Part shown: piece by piece, positions 45,571 to 53,375 of the stretch | How the letters are laid out: each line of letters starts with the position of its first letter | Numbering within the stretch: position 1 is the stretch's first letter | NCBI GenBank assembly: GCA_937876465.1 | Contig: CALEHV010000002.1 | Location: forward strand, 1-64,000 | DNA: 64,000 nt | Direction of reading: 5' to 3' | DNA from: an uncultured Bacillota bacterium | GTDB taxonomy: Bacteria; Bacillota_I; Bacilli_A; RFN20; CAG-826 | The notes under the pieces: generated by a model | Database searches by the model: none | What the model was told of the DNA's origin: nothing | The model's input: the letters and a program-made list of their open reading frames with translations, nothing else | Position numbers and translations under genes: made by a program

Positions 45571-48318
45571 CTATTCCTCCTCGGCATTCTTATGCCAAAC
45601 GTATTGTGAATATTGTTTAACTAATTCAGCAGCATCATATGGATTTGTTAATTGATCTGAAGTTAATTCTACAATCTTAGTAGAAAAACTATCATCAGAA
45701 TAAACTGTCCAATCACCAATGTTACCGTTGAAATCAAAGTATTCAAGAGCAGTACAGTTCTTAAAAGCATCTTCTCTAATATTAGTCAACGAACTGCCTG
45801 GGCCTAAGTCAACTCTTTTTAATTTAGTACAATTTATAAATGCTTCAGATAAAATGTACTCTACATTTTTACCAACAGTAACTCTTTCAAGGTTAAGGCA
45901 TAAATCAAAGACATTTACTCCAACTCCAGTAATAATGTCAGCCATTGAAACAAATCTGATAGATAAAGGGTGTCTTTTGAATAAATCATTTGATAGACCA
46001 GCATTTCTTACATAATAATCTTCACTTTCACCAAGAGGGTTATCAAAAGTAACACTGGTTATTGAACTAAATAATGAACTCGTTGATCCAAACAAAATTT
46101 TATTTGGCGTCAAAAAATCTTTTTCATTGAAATATGTAAATACAAAAAGACCATAAGTTAGATATTCAATTCCGTCTTTAAAGGCTGCGGAAGTACCTCT
46201 TGCAGGAACTTCTTCATCTGTTGATGGATCTCTAAAATAAACAGGAGTATCAAAATATGTTTCTTTGTCTTTTGCTCTTAGTCCAAAAGTGGCAATATCA
46301 CCAACAAATTGGGAGCCATCGTTATGTTCACCAAAATCAACATACTTCTCGTGATGCGCAATGGTACAATTCAATCTAACTTTGCCAAGAGGTTTAATGT
46401 TCTCAAGAGTCAAAAAGCGATTATTTAAAATTGTTATCCCTGCTTCTTCTGAACCGATAGTAACTTCGCCAGCTGATTCATACGCAACAATATTTACACT
46501 TTTTGCAATAGCAAATGTTGCAATGTGTTTTGTTTCTTCTTTGTCTGCGTTCAAGATATAAATCCAACCACTATCGCAGCAGCTTGTAAGAGCGGCCTGA
46601 ATATCATATGTGTAAACAACGTTAGAAAATTTTCCGCATGCATCAGTTGCAAGACTTGCTGTATAGCAAATATTGCCATTAACGGTTCTTGTCCATACAA
46701 CTTTTTGATCATGCTCATCAATGTTCGCATGATATGCAGCTACAGCACCACTAAATTGATGAGCTGCAAATGTCTTTCCATTTACATTCCAGTTATCACC
46801 TGGGAGTTCAAGTTGAACAAGACAATCTTCATTTGCAAAAGCGTATTTACCAATTTTTTGAATACTAAAGGCTTCTGCAAAATCAACGCTTTTTAAACTA
46901 ATGCATTCATAAAAAGCGTAATCAGCAATTTCAACTAGGCCTCTTCCGCCATAAACATCTTGAATACTTAAACATGAGGCAAACGCAGCTCCTCCGATGT
47001 AGGTTACACTTTCACCAATGTAAACAGATTGAATTCTTGATAGAATAGCAATCATCTTTTTAACTTCATGGAAAATATCATCTGTGGTTTCATTAGTAAA
47101 AGCATGATCTCCAATTGACTTAATACCTTTATCAACACATAAGCTAGTAAAAATGCCTTTTGTTTGATAATACGTGATATGTGTATCATCAATGACAGCG
47201 ATGTTAATTTTTACATCCGTATAAATTGCAAAAGCATATGATGCAATACTCGCATCAATATTCTTAACTACATTTGTAATGTGTAGTTCACTTAATGTTT
47301 CACCATAAGGAGACAATCCTTTAATTGTTTTAAAATCATATGAGAAGGCAAACGCGCCATATGCATACTGTGTTACTGGAATGAGTAATAAGTCGTTCGC
47401 AATTTGCTTAGAACCAACTGCTTCATATCCTACGCCAACACCTTGCATATAGTTGTCTACATATTCGACATATACATCAGCAGGTTTTGTATCTTTATCA
47501 ATAAATGCGATAGCACCACTTTTGAGAACTTGTTCCCAAGATTTATTACTTTGTTCATATGAATGGACAAGAAGTAATTGAGCGCTACCTTTGAAGTTAA
47601 CAGAACTTTTAATTTTCAAAATTCCACTACCACCAACTTGGAAATTGCACTCTAAATTTGATGTTTCATAATATGAATCTAAGCTAACTATGCGATTAAC
47701 ACGTAAAGATTCATTAACTACTAAATCCTTTTTTGTCAAAGTAATTGTTGTGCCATCATTTTTAACGCTATCAAAAGCTTCCTTTAATGTTTTGAAGTAT
47801 TTGTCGCCAATCATCGCGTCAAATTCTTCTAAAACATTGTGCTTATAATAAATTCCATTTTCTAAAGTCCATACGACCTTTTCTTCATCTGTAACAACAT
47901 TGATATTGTTATAATCGAAAGCTCCTTCGTAGTATCCTACAAATTCCTTTGGAATATTTACTCTAGTTACATTTGAACCTTTTAAAGCGTCTTTTGTAAT
48001 AAATTTAACATTTGAAGGAATATCTAATTCGTATTTCGTTTTTCCGTGAATAGTTAAACCGGTCATTAATCCATCATCATCTACGACATAAGTAGGATCA
48101 ACATAACCACAAATTAAACATGTATCATTAAAACTATTAAATGCATGAAAATCTTCATTTAATACTTCATGACACGTTTCACAAACTTGCCAGTGTTTGA
48201 CTTCGTTGTATTGATATTCGGTATCATAATCGTGAACATGAACAATGGAACAGCCACTTAATCCAACAATTGCAATCGAAAGAGTCATTATATGTTTAAG
48301 CATTCTCTTCACTTTCAT
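45571..48318 (-). CDS. BspA-like leucine-rich-repeat lipoprotein (first copy)
   Basis: 915 residues. Signal peptide with lipobox LSGC (Cys23). A His/Cys module (HVHDYD, CETCHEV, CLICGYVDP) precedes beta-rich and LRR regions with repeats such as SVTYIGGAAFASCLSIQDV and IGKYAFANEDCLVQLELP. The paralogue at 41716-44412 shares the same order of motifs, including GVGYEAVGSKQ-type and YQTKGIFTSL segments. AGGAGG eight bases before the ATG. First gene of the surface operon, behind a 21-base palindrome at 48390-48410. Surface-exposed binding protein is the likely role. Confidence 0.86.
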   Translation of the reverse strand: MKVKRMLKHIMTLSIAIVGLSGCSIVHVHDYDTEYQYNEVKHWQVCETCHEVLNEDFHAFNSFNDTCLICGYVDPTYVVDDDGLMTGLTIHGKTKYELDIPSNVKFITKDALKGSNVTRVNIPKEFVGYYEGAFDYNNINVVTDEEKVVWTLENGIYYKHNVLEEFDAMIGDKYFKTLKEAFDSVKNDGTTITLTKKDLVVNESLRVNRIVSLDSYYETSNLECNFQVGGSGILKIKSSVNFKGSAQLLLVHSYEQSNKSWEQVLKSGAIAFIDKDTKPADVYVEYVDNYMQGVGVGYEAVGSKQIANDLLLIPVTQYAYGAFAFSYDFKTIKGLSPYGETLSELHITNVVKNIDASIASYAFAIYTDVKINIAVIDDTHITYYQTKGIFTSLCVDKGIKSIGDHAFTNETTDDIFHEVKKMIAILSRIQSVYIGESVTYIGGAAFASCLSIQDVYGGRGLVEIADYAFYECISLKSVDFAEAFSIQKIGKYAFANEDCLVQLELPGDNWNVNGKTFAAHQFSGAVAAYHANIDEHDQKVVWTRTVNGNICYTASLATDACGKFSNVVYTYDIQAALTSCCDSGWIYILNADKEETKHIATFAIAKSVNIVAYESAGEVTIGSEEAGITILNNRFLTLENIKPLGKVRLNCTIAHHEKYVDFGEHNDGSQFVGDIATFGLRAKDKETYFDTPVYFRDPSTDEEVPARGTSAAFKDGIEYLTYGLFVFTYFNEKDFLTPNKILFGSTSSLFSSITSVTFDNPLGESEDYYVRNAGLSNDLFKRHPLSIRFVSMADIITGVGVNVFDLCLNLERVTVGKNVEYILSEAFINCTKLKRVDLGPGSSLTNIREDAFKNCTALEYFDFNGNIGDWTVYSDDSFSTKIVELTSDQLTNPYDAAELVKQYSQYVWHKNAEEE

Positions 48319-48631
48319 TGTAATAGCCTCCTAATAGTCATTTTTGAATAAATTTTAATTCAAATATAATAATTAACACAATTTTGAAAAATTATCAATT
48401 ATTGATAATTCGTAAAGTAAAAAATTAATCAACAAGTTAATGCAACATTTTGAAATTTGTCTAGATAATATGTCGAGTTAAGACTATTTCACTCAAAGAC
48501 AAAGATTAATATGCTCACCATTGATAAGAAACTAATTTTGTTAGAGATCTATATTGTGTGCGTTTCACTTGGATATGTGTCATTTGAGAAAAATATACAA
48601 AGTAGTTTGAGCCGCTTAATACATTCAAATT
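48319..48631. other. A+T-rich upstream region of the surface operon
   Basis: No gene is seen. It holds a candidate promoter on minus (-35 TTGTGT, 18-base spacer, -10 TAAAAT, within about 48340-48385) and the palindrome listed separately. The remainder up to the terminator at 48632 shows nothing recognisable. Confidence 0.5.
48390..48410. promoter_or_regulatory. 21-base perfect palindrome, candidate operator
   Basis: AATTATCAAT-T-ATTGATAATT is perfectly symmetrical around its central base. It lies 72 bases before the first surface gene, just upstream of the candidate -35 box. Confidence 0.5.
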
Positions 48632-48663
48632 AAAAGCGACCCGATTATATGTTCGGGTCGTTT
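48632..48663 (-). terminator. Terminator after the Fic gene, copy 1 of a repeat
   Basis: CGACCCG and CGGGTCG arms around a 10-base loop, with a T-run on minus. A diverged copy of the same 35-base sequence lies at 49778-49813. Confidence 0.7.
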
Positions 48664-48740
48664 AATTGATTAATGTGTGTAATTTGCCGTTAATATACGA
48701 AGTATATTATATGGTTACATATATTAAAGGGTTGTTCTAA

Positions 48741-49667
48741 TTACTTTAACGATATAAAGCACTCATTTACAAAGAACTCTATTAAATCTTCTGATCTATC
48801 TTCATAGTAATCTAAAAGCAAAGTTTTATATTTTTCTATTTTTTCTACTGGAACAACCATCAAACCAACACCATGACTAATCAAATAATGATTTCCAAAA
48901 ATTACAGCCGTTCTTTTGTTTCCGTCCATAAAAGTTTGCGTTTTCATTGAGTAAGCGATTAATTTAGCAGCTTTTATGACATGATCAAGGCCAACATCAT
49001 TTACAATGGATTCAATGTCTTCTTTAACTTTAAACTCAAAAGGAATTGGAGGAATATACGAAGAACCACCAATCGTAACTGGTGTTGATCTAATCTTTCC
49101 TGCACTATAGGAAATTCCTTCTTCAACCAAGCCATTAATTTGGCATAACAAAGCATAGTTGGTAGGATAACATTCAACATCGTAGTCCATTATGAATTCC
49201 CAAGCGTGTTTCAAATTAAGTATTTTTTGAACATCTAGAGTTGACATATCACGGACTTTTCCTTCATTGACAATAGTCTCAGTATCAGAATAAGTTGTAG
49301 CAACACCTTCAAGAATGGATTGCTTATAAATGGAATCAACAAGATTTCTGCGTGCTAAATCGATATTTAGAAGAATATCATCTTCCATCTCTTTATTTGT
49401 ATCAGGAAAACTCTTTAATTCCTTTTCTAATTCTTTCAGTCTCTTCTTTAATTCTTTTACTTTAATATTATTACTAAGAACAAGGTTATAAAGTTCATCA
49501 CTGTATTCTCCAACATATTTTGTTTGAAGAATTCCACTACTTCTAAAATGGACATAAATGTATTTTTTCTTTTCGTTTTCACGAATTTCTACTGATCCAT
49601 AAAACAAATTATCAATTGCAGACTTAATTGTTTCTATTTGATTTTTAAGTTCTAACAAATTACTCAT
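48741..49667 (-). CDS. Fic-family protein with degenerate catalytic motif
   Basis: 308 residues. Lys/Glu-rich coiled N-terminal region (about 1-110), then a Fic fold. The Fic motif reads QTFMDGNKRTAV; canonical motifs have HxFx(D/E)GNxR, so the catalytic His is replaced by Gln. The rest of the phosphate-binding loop is kept. The flap strand SYIPPIPF is also present. Fic proteins add AMP or other groups to target proteins and many are toxins. With no His, AMP transfer is doubtful, though His-less family members exist. GGAGG fixes the start. Two operator-like repeats flank its promoter. Confidence 0.82.
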   Translation of the reverse strand: MSNLLELKNQIETIKSAIDNLFYGSVEIRENEKKKYIYVHFRSSGILQTKYVGEYSDELYNLVLSNNIKVKELKKRLKELEKELKSFPDTNKEMEDDILLNIDLARRNLVDSIYKQSILEGVATTYSDTETIVNEGKVRDMSTLDVQKILNLKHAWEFIMDYDVECYPTNYALLCQINGLVEEGISYSAGKIRSTPVTIGGSSYIPPIPFEFKVKEDIESIVNDVGLDHVIKAAKLIAYSMKTQTFMDGNKRTAVIFGNHYLISHGVGLMVVPVEKIEKYKTLLLDYYEDRSEDLIEFFVNECFISLK

Positions 49668-49678
49668 AAATACCTCCA

Positions 49679-49763
49679 TGTGAAACATTTTTCTAAGTTT
49701 GTTACACATATAATACAACAAATAAATAAGTATGTGAAACATTTTTTCAAAATTTGTTACACA
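49679..49763 (-). promoter_or_regulatory. Promoter bracketed by two operator-like repeats (Fic gene)
   Basis: Minus strand -35 TTCACA (49733-49738), 17-base spacer, -10 TATTAT (49710-49715). Two copies of an imperfect inverted repeat, TGTGAAACA...TGTTACACA, are at 49679-49708 and 49733-49763. One covers the -35 and the other begins right after the -10. Confidence 0.65.
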
Positions 49764-49781
49764 TTAAATTTATTTTAAATT

Positions 49782-49810
49782 AAAAACGACCCGATTGTAT
49801 GTTTGAGTCG
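49782..49810 (-). terminator. Terminator upstream of the Fic gene, copy 2 of a repeat
   Basis: CGACCCG and a diverged GAGTCG arm with a T-run on minus. About 30 of 35 bases match the terminator after the Fic gene, so the gene is flanked by direct repeats. Confidence 0.55.
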
Positions 49811-49883
49811 CCTAATTAATAAATGGAAAGAATTGTAAGTAATGATACAATAGATACCATTCTATTTTTATATCGTTTTTCCA

Positions 49884-50055
49884 CAATATTGAGTTAAACA
49901 TCCTAGAGAAAGTAGCAAGGTATAGATTTAGGCGTATGCCGATTTGATTTTGCATTCTTCCTTTTTTGGAGAAATCAACAATCAAAGCACGAACATCTGG
50001 CCACTTATCTGTGCTACTCCCATCTTTCAAAGGCATTTTTCGGCTGTCTTGCCAT
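49884..50055 (-). pseudogene. Decayed phage terminase-small-like gene
   Basis: Minus strand from 50055 reads MARQPKNAFERWE then a stop. In the next frame it continues KWPDVRALIVDFSKKG, then QIGIRLNLYLATFSR, which matches the look of the homeodomain-like HTH of terminase small subunits (an ALI-x2-F/W-x3-G ... QIA-x2-L-x-I-x3-TF pattern). One frameshift and a missing C-terminus make it non-functional. The family call is by pattern only. Confidence 0.4.
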
Positions 50056-50159
50056 TTTGGTACCTTCAAAATTTGTATGAAAAAACCCATGAACTAAATC
50101 GTAGGTTCTTTTGGCTTTCGCCCACTATAACACTATCAGATAATGTCAGGTATCACAAG

Positions 50160-50185
50160 GGTCCACATAGGTCCATTACGGTCCA
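50160..50185. repeat. Three GGTCCA repeats with a 10-base period
   Basis: GGTCCA starts at 50160, 50170 and 50180, one helical turn apart, directly after the DUF4352 stop codon on the minus strand. Meaning unknown. Confidence 0.5.
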
Positions 50186-50187
50186 TG

Positions 50188-50844
50188 TTATTTCATGTAA
50201 ATTTTTTCTGAATGAAAACTAAATTTTGGTTGGAAATAATCTGTTGCTTGATATTCGGAAGGAATTTCAAAAACAAATGATATATTTTCTATATTTCCAG
50301 CGCCTAAGTCCTTAAAAGCAAAGAAACCATTTGAAGGAAGAAAAAATCCTTGAGAGGATGGTTCGTACATATTATTTCCTCTGTAATAACTAAAATTTGA
50401 ACTATAAAGAGTTATTTTACTTGTACCTGTATTTTTAACTGTTGTATTAACAACTACATAGTTATTTTGAGTCTCTGTACCCAAGGGACCAGTTTTCTTT
50501 GTATTGTAAGCAGACACGACTGTGCATTCTAAATTGCCAACCTTTACAGCGTCATTCATCTTATATTCAGTTGTTTGCATCTGAGAAAAGCCGCAAATTG
50601 CTCCAACTGTACCAACAGTAACTAAACCAATTATTAACCAAAACCACCATTTTTTGTAAACTGGTTTCTTGGCCTTTACTTTGTTTGCAACCGGAACTTC
50701 TATTTTTGGTTTTTCTTTCATAACAGCTGGTTTGACTTCATTTGCTCGAGCTACAGCAGATTTTTTGAATGTTGCACCACAGTGTGGGCATTTTTCTGCT
50801 GGTCCTTCAAATATAAAACCACATTTGGAACATTTAAATTTCAT
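50188..50844 (-). CDS. Zinc-ribbon membrane protein with DUF4352 domain
   Basis: 218 residues. N-terminal zinc ribbon (Cys5-x2-Cys8 ... Cys19-x2-Cys22), Lys/Val-rich linker, one transmembrane helix at about 68-88, then an extracytoplasmic DUF4352 (telokin-like, Ig-fold) domain including YVVVNTTVKNTG and LYSSNF. The domain is common in surface and lipoproteins of Firmicutes and their mobile elements; function unknown. AAGGAG lies 6-12 bases before the ATG. Its promoter carries a run of eight G in the spacer. Confidence 0.8.
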   Translation of the reverse strand: MKFKCSKCGFIFEGPAEKCPHCGATFKKSAVARANEVKPAVMKEKPKIEVPVANKVKAKKPVYKKWWFWLIIGLVTVGTVGAICGFSQMQTTEYKMNDAVKVGNLECTVVSAYNTKKTGPLGTETQNNYVVVNTTVKNTGTSKITLYSSNFSYYRGNNMYEPSSQGFFLPSNGFFAFKDLGAGNIENISFVFEIPSEYQATDYFQPKFSFHSEKIYMK

Positions 50845-50873
50845 AATAGTTAAATCTCCTTTATCTTATAAAA

Positions 50874-50899
50874 ATTTTACCCCCCCCAAGACTTTTCAA
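50874..50899 (-). promoter_or_regulatory. Promoter with a G8 tract in the spacer
   Basis: Minus strand -35 TTGAAA (50894-50899), 14-base spacer ending in eight G (50880-50887), -10 TAAAAT (50874-50879). The spacer is three bases short of optimal; tract-length change would reset it. An AAGACTT-AAGTCTT palindrome overlaps the -35. Confidence 0.5.
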
Positions 50900-50904
50900 G
50901 TCTT

Positions 50905-51218
50905 TTCTACTTTATGAAAGAAAAAGAGACTTAAGTATTCTTAATTTGAACCAAACTTAATGCGTCCCAATGCCAGCGTTTGACTGTAGTCATTGGTATG
51001 AACATTTTCGAGCTGATGTCTTCCGATGTACAATCGTTCAGATATCTTAGCGTTACTTCAAAATAGATAGGAGCGAAATTTCAAAAAGATACAAATGTTC
51101 CTGAGATATCAAAAATATGCGAAAAACCGCTAAAAAACCCTATAATTTAAAGAAAAAGTAACGCTTTTGTACGTTACTCATTTTTGGTAAATGGCAAACT
51201 AGGATAGAAATGATACAA
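50905..51218. other. Gene-poor region with decayed coding traces
   Basis: On minus, about 38 codons ending at a TAA near 50946 read like protein (ISERLYIGRH, then YSQTLALGRIKFG) but have no start and a stop just upstream, so this is probably a fossil. A GTAACG-CGTTAC hairpin is at 51157-51178. Nothing else is recognised before the TGACAC array. Confidence 0.35.
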
Positions 51219-51281
51219 TGACACTTTTTTTGAACCGTGACACTTTTTTTGAACCGTGACACTTTTTTAATCTTGTGACAC
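51219..51281. repeat. TGACAC array A, four copies at exact 19-base period
   Basis: TGACAC starts at 51219, 51238, 51257 and 51276. Units 1-2 are identical (TGACACTTTTTTTGAACCG). The array is preceded by GATAGAAATGATACAA and followed by CTACCC. The same layout recurs at 55402. The structure resembles multi-repeat transposon ends (IS21 type) or a recombinase or replication-protein binding array. Confidence 0.75.
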
Positions 51282-51337
51282 CTACCCTATTTTGAGTGTC
51301 ATTTTGGACATTCAAGCGTCAATTCCATCAAATTAAT

Positions 51338-51369
51338 AAAAAGCTCCAAATCCATTTTAGATTCGGAGC
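51338..51369 (-). terminator. Terminator of HTH/zinc-finger gene A
   Basis: Minus strand GCTCC-GAATCTAAAATGGATTT-GGAGC then TTTTT, 17 bases after the stop codon. Confidence 0.65.
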
Positions 51370-51385
51370 AGATTTTGATAGACCA

Positions 51386-51751
51386 CTACTTACCGTATCG
51401 ACTTACTCCAGCGCATCTTCTAGAGCAAAATCTTTGGGTGGAACCAGGTTCATCATAAAATTCTTTTCCACAATGTGCACAAACTTTTTTGACGATTTTC
51501 TCAGTACTTCTTGTTTTGTTTCTAAACTCCAATGCGCATTTATGACAGCAGAATATTCTTGGCGCATGATGAGGAGGCTGAACAAGTACCTCACCACAAT
51601 TCAAACACTTAACACCATAGTTTCGTTTCTCTCTTTTTAAGAAGCTTTTAATAGAATCGATTGTTCTTCCTGTTTCCTTTGCGATTTCAGAAACCGTATA
51701 CCCTTTTTCTTTTAATCTAATAATTATTGCTCTTTCTTTATCGTTTATCAT
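51386..51751 (-). CDS. HTH/zinc-finger protein A (paralogue of 58540-58902)
   Basis: 121 residues. N-terminal sigma-4-like helix-turn-helix (KGYTVSEIAKETGRTIDSIK), then CLNCGE and CCHKC, then CAHCGKEF with FCSRRCAG: two Cys4 zinc knuckles. It is about 60% alike to the protein at 58540-58902, which sits in a serine-recombinase operon. Here no recombinases follow; the gene runs directly into TGACAC array A. GGAGG seven bases before the ATG. Probably a DNA-binding accessory of a mobile element. Confidence 0.78.
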   Translation of the reverse strand: MINDKERAIIIRLKEKGYTVSEIAKETGRTIDSIKSFLKREKRNYGVKCLNCGEVLVQPPHHAPRIFCCHKCALEFRNKTRSTEKIVKKVCAHCGKEFYDEPGSTQRFCSRRCAGVSRYGK

Positions 51752-51810
51752 TTTTAAACCTCCGTACGATATAAGGACAAAAGAAAAACAAGTCGTTAAC
51801 CAAAAAAGAA

Positions 51811-51840
51811 AAAAACTAGCAGATTTTATTCCACTAGTAG
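51811..51840 (-). terminator. Terminator of the restriction gene (ACTAGTGG type)
   Basis: Minus strand ACTAGTGGA ... TCTGCTAGT then seven T, immediately after the stop codon. It shares its arm sequence with terminators at 58962 and 61732. Confidence 0.7.
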
Positions 51841-53232
51841 TTAATAAATAGTTTCTTTGAGTATTTTTTCTATAAAGTCTTTATTAAACCAAAAACTTTG
51901 TTTTGTGTACGATGTTATACCTGTTTCTTTATCGGCTACAGGCAAGATATAGTGATCCGCGCCAACTCTTGCATGAGGTCTTACATGACAAACTTTATTT
52001 GAATCTCTGTCTTCTTTAGGGAATCTATCTTTAATTTTGCCTTTATCATCGAAATAAAACGCTTCACCATTTCTAACCATGTCTGCACATTTTTCGTGCA
52101 TATCTTTAATAGTACCATCAACAATAGAGTTTGGAGCATTCCAGAAAACAATCTTATCAAAGCTAATAACGCCATCAATCTCATTAAAAACAAAAATCAT
52201 CATTTTTAAGTCAACAAAATCTTCTCTTATATAAGATTCATCCCAAGGAGTATTGATTAATTCTTCAAATTCAAAAGACTTGAAAGGCATCGATTCGGTT
52301 GGTCTTCCATTTTTATCAACAGTAATTGTTCTAAAAATAATACCGGCAACTTCCATTTCTGGAGTGGATTTCTTTTTTCCGGTTATGCCAAGCATGCGTT
52401 GAGCTAACATAAAATTAAGCTGCTTAGCTTTAGAACTTACAGCAAATTTTCTACACAATTGTTTTTGCGTCATGCCATGAAATACAGACATCTTTTCTTT
52501 ATAAATCTCTTCAAGAGGATTTTTCATCCATTCATCTTCGCTAATCAATGGAGAATATGGGGCAATATTATGAATCAAATTTCTATAAAGATAAGTCATA
52601 AAAGAAGACTTAAAAGAATAAGCTCTAGGCTTTGCTTTTATTGTAGTTCCATATTGTTCCGTCAAGGCTTTGCTATCAGCGCCTTTTGTACATGCAGCTA
52701 AAAATTCAGTGTCAGATTCTGAAATTTCATGAGCCTTTCCCGAAACAATCTTTTTATGAATAATGTTCCAGTCTCTCTCAATAACTTTATATTGAAGGGA
52801 ATTTTCAAATTCGAATAAATCATAATCAGTGATTTCAAAATTTGAAGGATGTACACCCATTGAATATAGATAAAACCAAATGAGTAATCTTCTATTTTTC
52901 TTAAAGAAAGAGCTGGTTTTAAATGTCGCTATTGCTTCATTTTTATAATTAATCATGTTTAGAACTAATCTTTCTTTTGAAGAATAAGTTCCATTTTGAT
53001 TTAGCTTAACTGGAGTTACTTTTAATTCGATGCCAGCATCAATAAAATCCGGATTGTCATCACTATTGGCTGCGTAACCAAAAACGTGTTCTTCAACAAA
53101 TCCCCCTAATCCACCTTTGTTTCTGCCGTTATAAGATTGGTCTAATCCAAAATCACCAAAAGTCTTGTGCATTGCTTTCTTGGTGATTTCTAAAATCTCT
53201 TCTTCAGTTAAATGTCTATTTTTATCATCCAT
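51841..53232 (-). CDS. Sau3AI-like type II restriction endonuclease
   Basis: 463 residues, close to Sau3AI (about 490). The N-terminal MutH/Sau3AI domain has GGLGGFVEEHVFGY and the active site Asp62-x6-Glu69-Leu-Lys71 (DFIDAGIELK), the D-x6-E-x-K pattern of MutH. A C-terminal half presumably forms the second, DNA-holding MutH-like domain. Expected target GATC, cut unless modified. Divergent from a matching cytosine-5 methyltransferase across a 143-base spacer. The specificity is inferred from family. Confidence 0.87.
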   Translation of the reverse strand: MDDKNRHLTEEEILEITKKAMHKTFGDFGLDQSYNGRNKGGLGGFVEEHVFGYAANSDDNPDFIDAGIELKVTPVKLNQNGTYSSKERLVLNMINYKNEAIATFKTSSFFKKNRRLLIWFYLYSMGVHPSNFEITDYDLFEFENSLQYKVIERDWNIIHKKIVSGKAHEISESDTEFLAACTKGADSKALTEQYGTTIKAKPRAYSFKSSFMTYLYRNLIHNIAPYSPLISEDEWMKNPLEEIYKEKMSVFHGMTQKQLCRKFAVSSKAKQLNFMLAQRMLGITGKKKSTPEMEVAGIIFRTITVDKNGRPTESMPFKSFEFEELINTPWDESYIREDFVDLKMMIFVFNEIDGVISFDKIVFWNAPNSIVDGTIKDMHEKCADMVRNGEAFYFDDKGKIKDRFPKEDRDSNKVCHVRPHARVGADHYILPVADKETGITSYTKQSFWFNKDFIEKILKETIY

Positions 53233-53339
53233 AATCTTTTTGAATTATATCAAAAAGTAAATCATTTTTACACACATGACTTCATCCTATATTATTAATA
53301 AATTATCTAAAGAATTTATTTGATCTTTACAAATTGTTG

Positions 53340-53368
53340 TTGATCATGTATCATTTTTAGTATAGAAT
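53340..53368 (+). promoter_or_regulatory. Promoter of the methyltransferase gene (leaderless)
   Basis: -35 TTGATC, 17-base spacer, -10 TAGAAT; seven bases to the ATG and no ribosome site. The -35 itself contains GATC, the predicted target, so methylation could feed back on expression. Confidence 0.6.
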
Positions 53369-53375
53369 TAGATTT

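Noticed and set aside
48319..48740. Possible CRISPR or small RNA gene
   Set aside because: No regular repeats; only a palindrome, a promoter and a terminator can be supported.
51219..51281. TGACAC array as a CRISPR array
   Set aside because: Units are 19 bases with no unique spacers, so the repeat-spacer pattern is absent.
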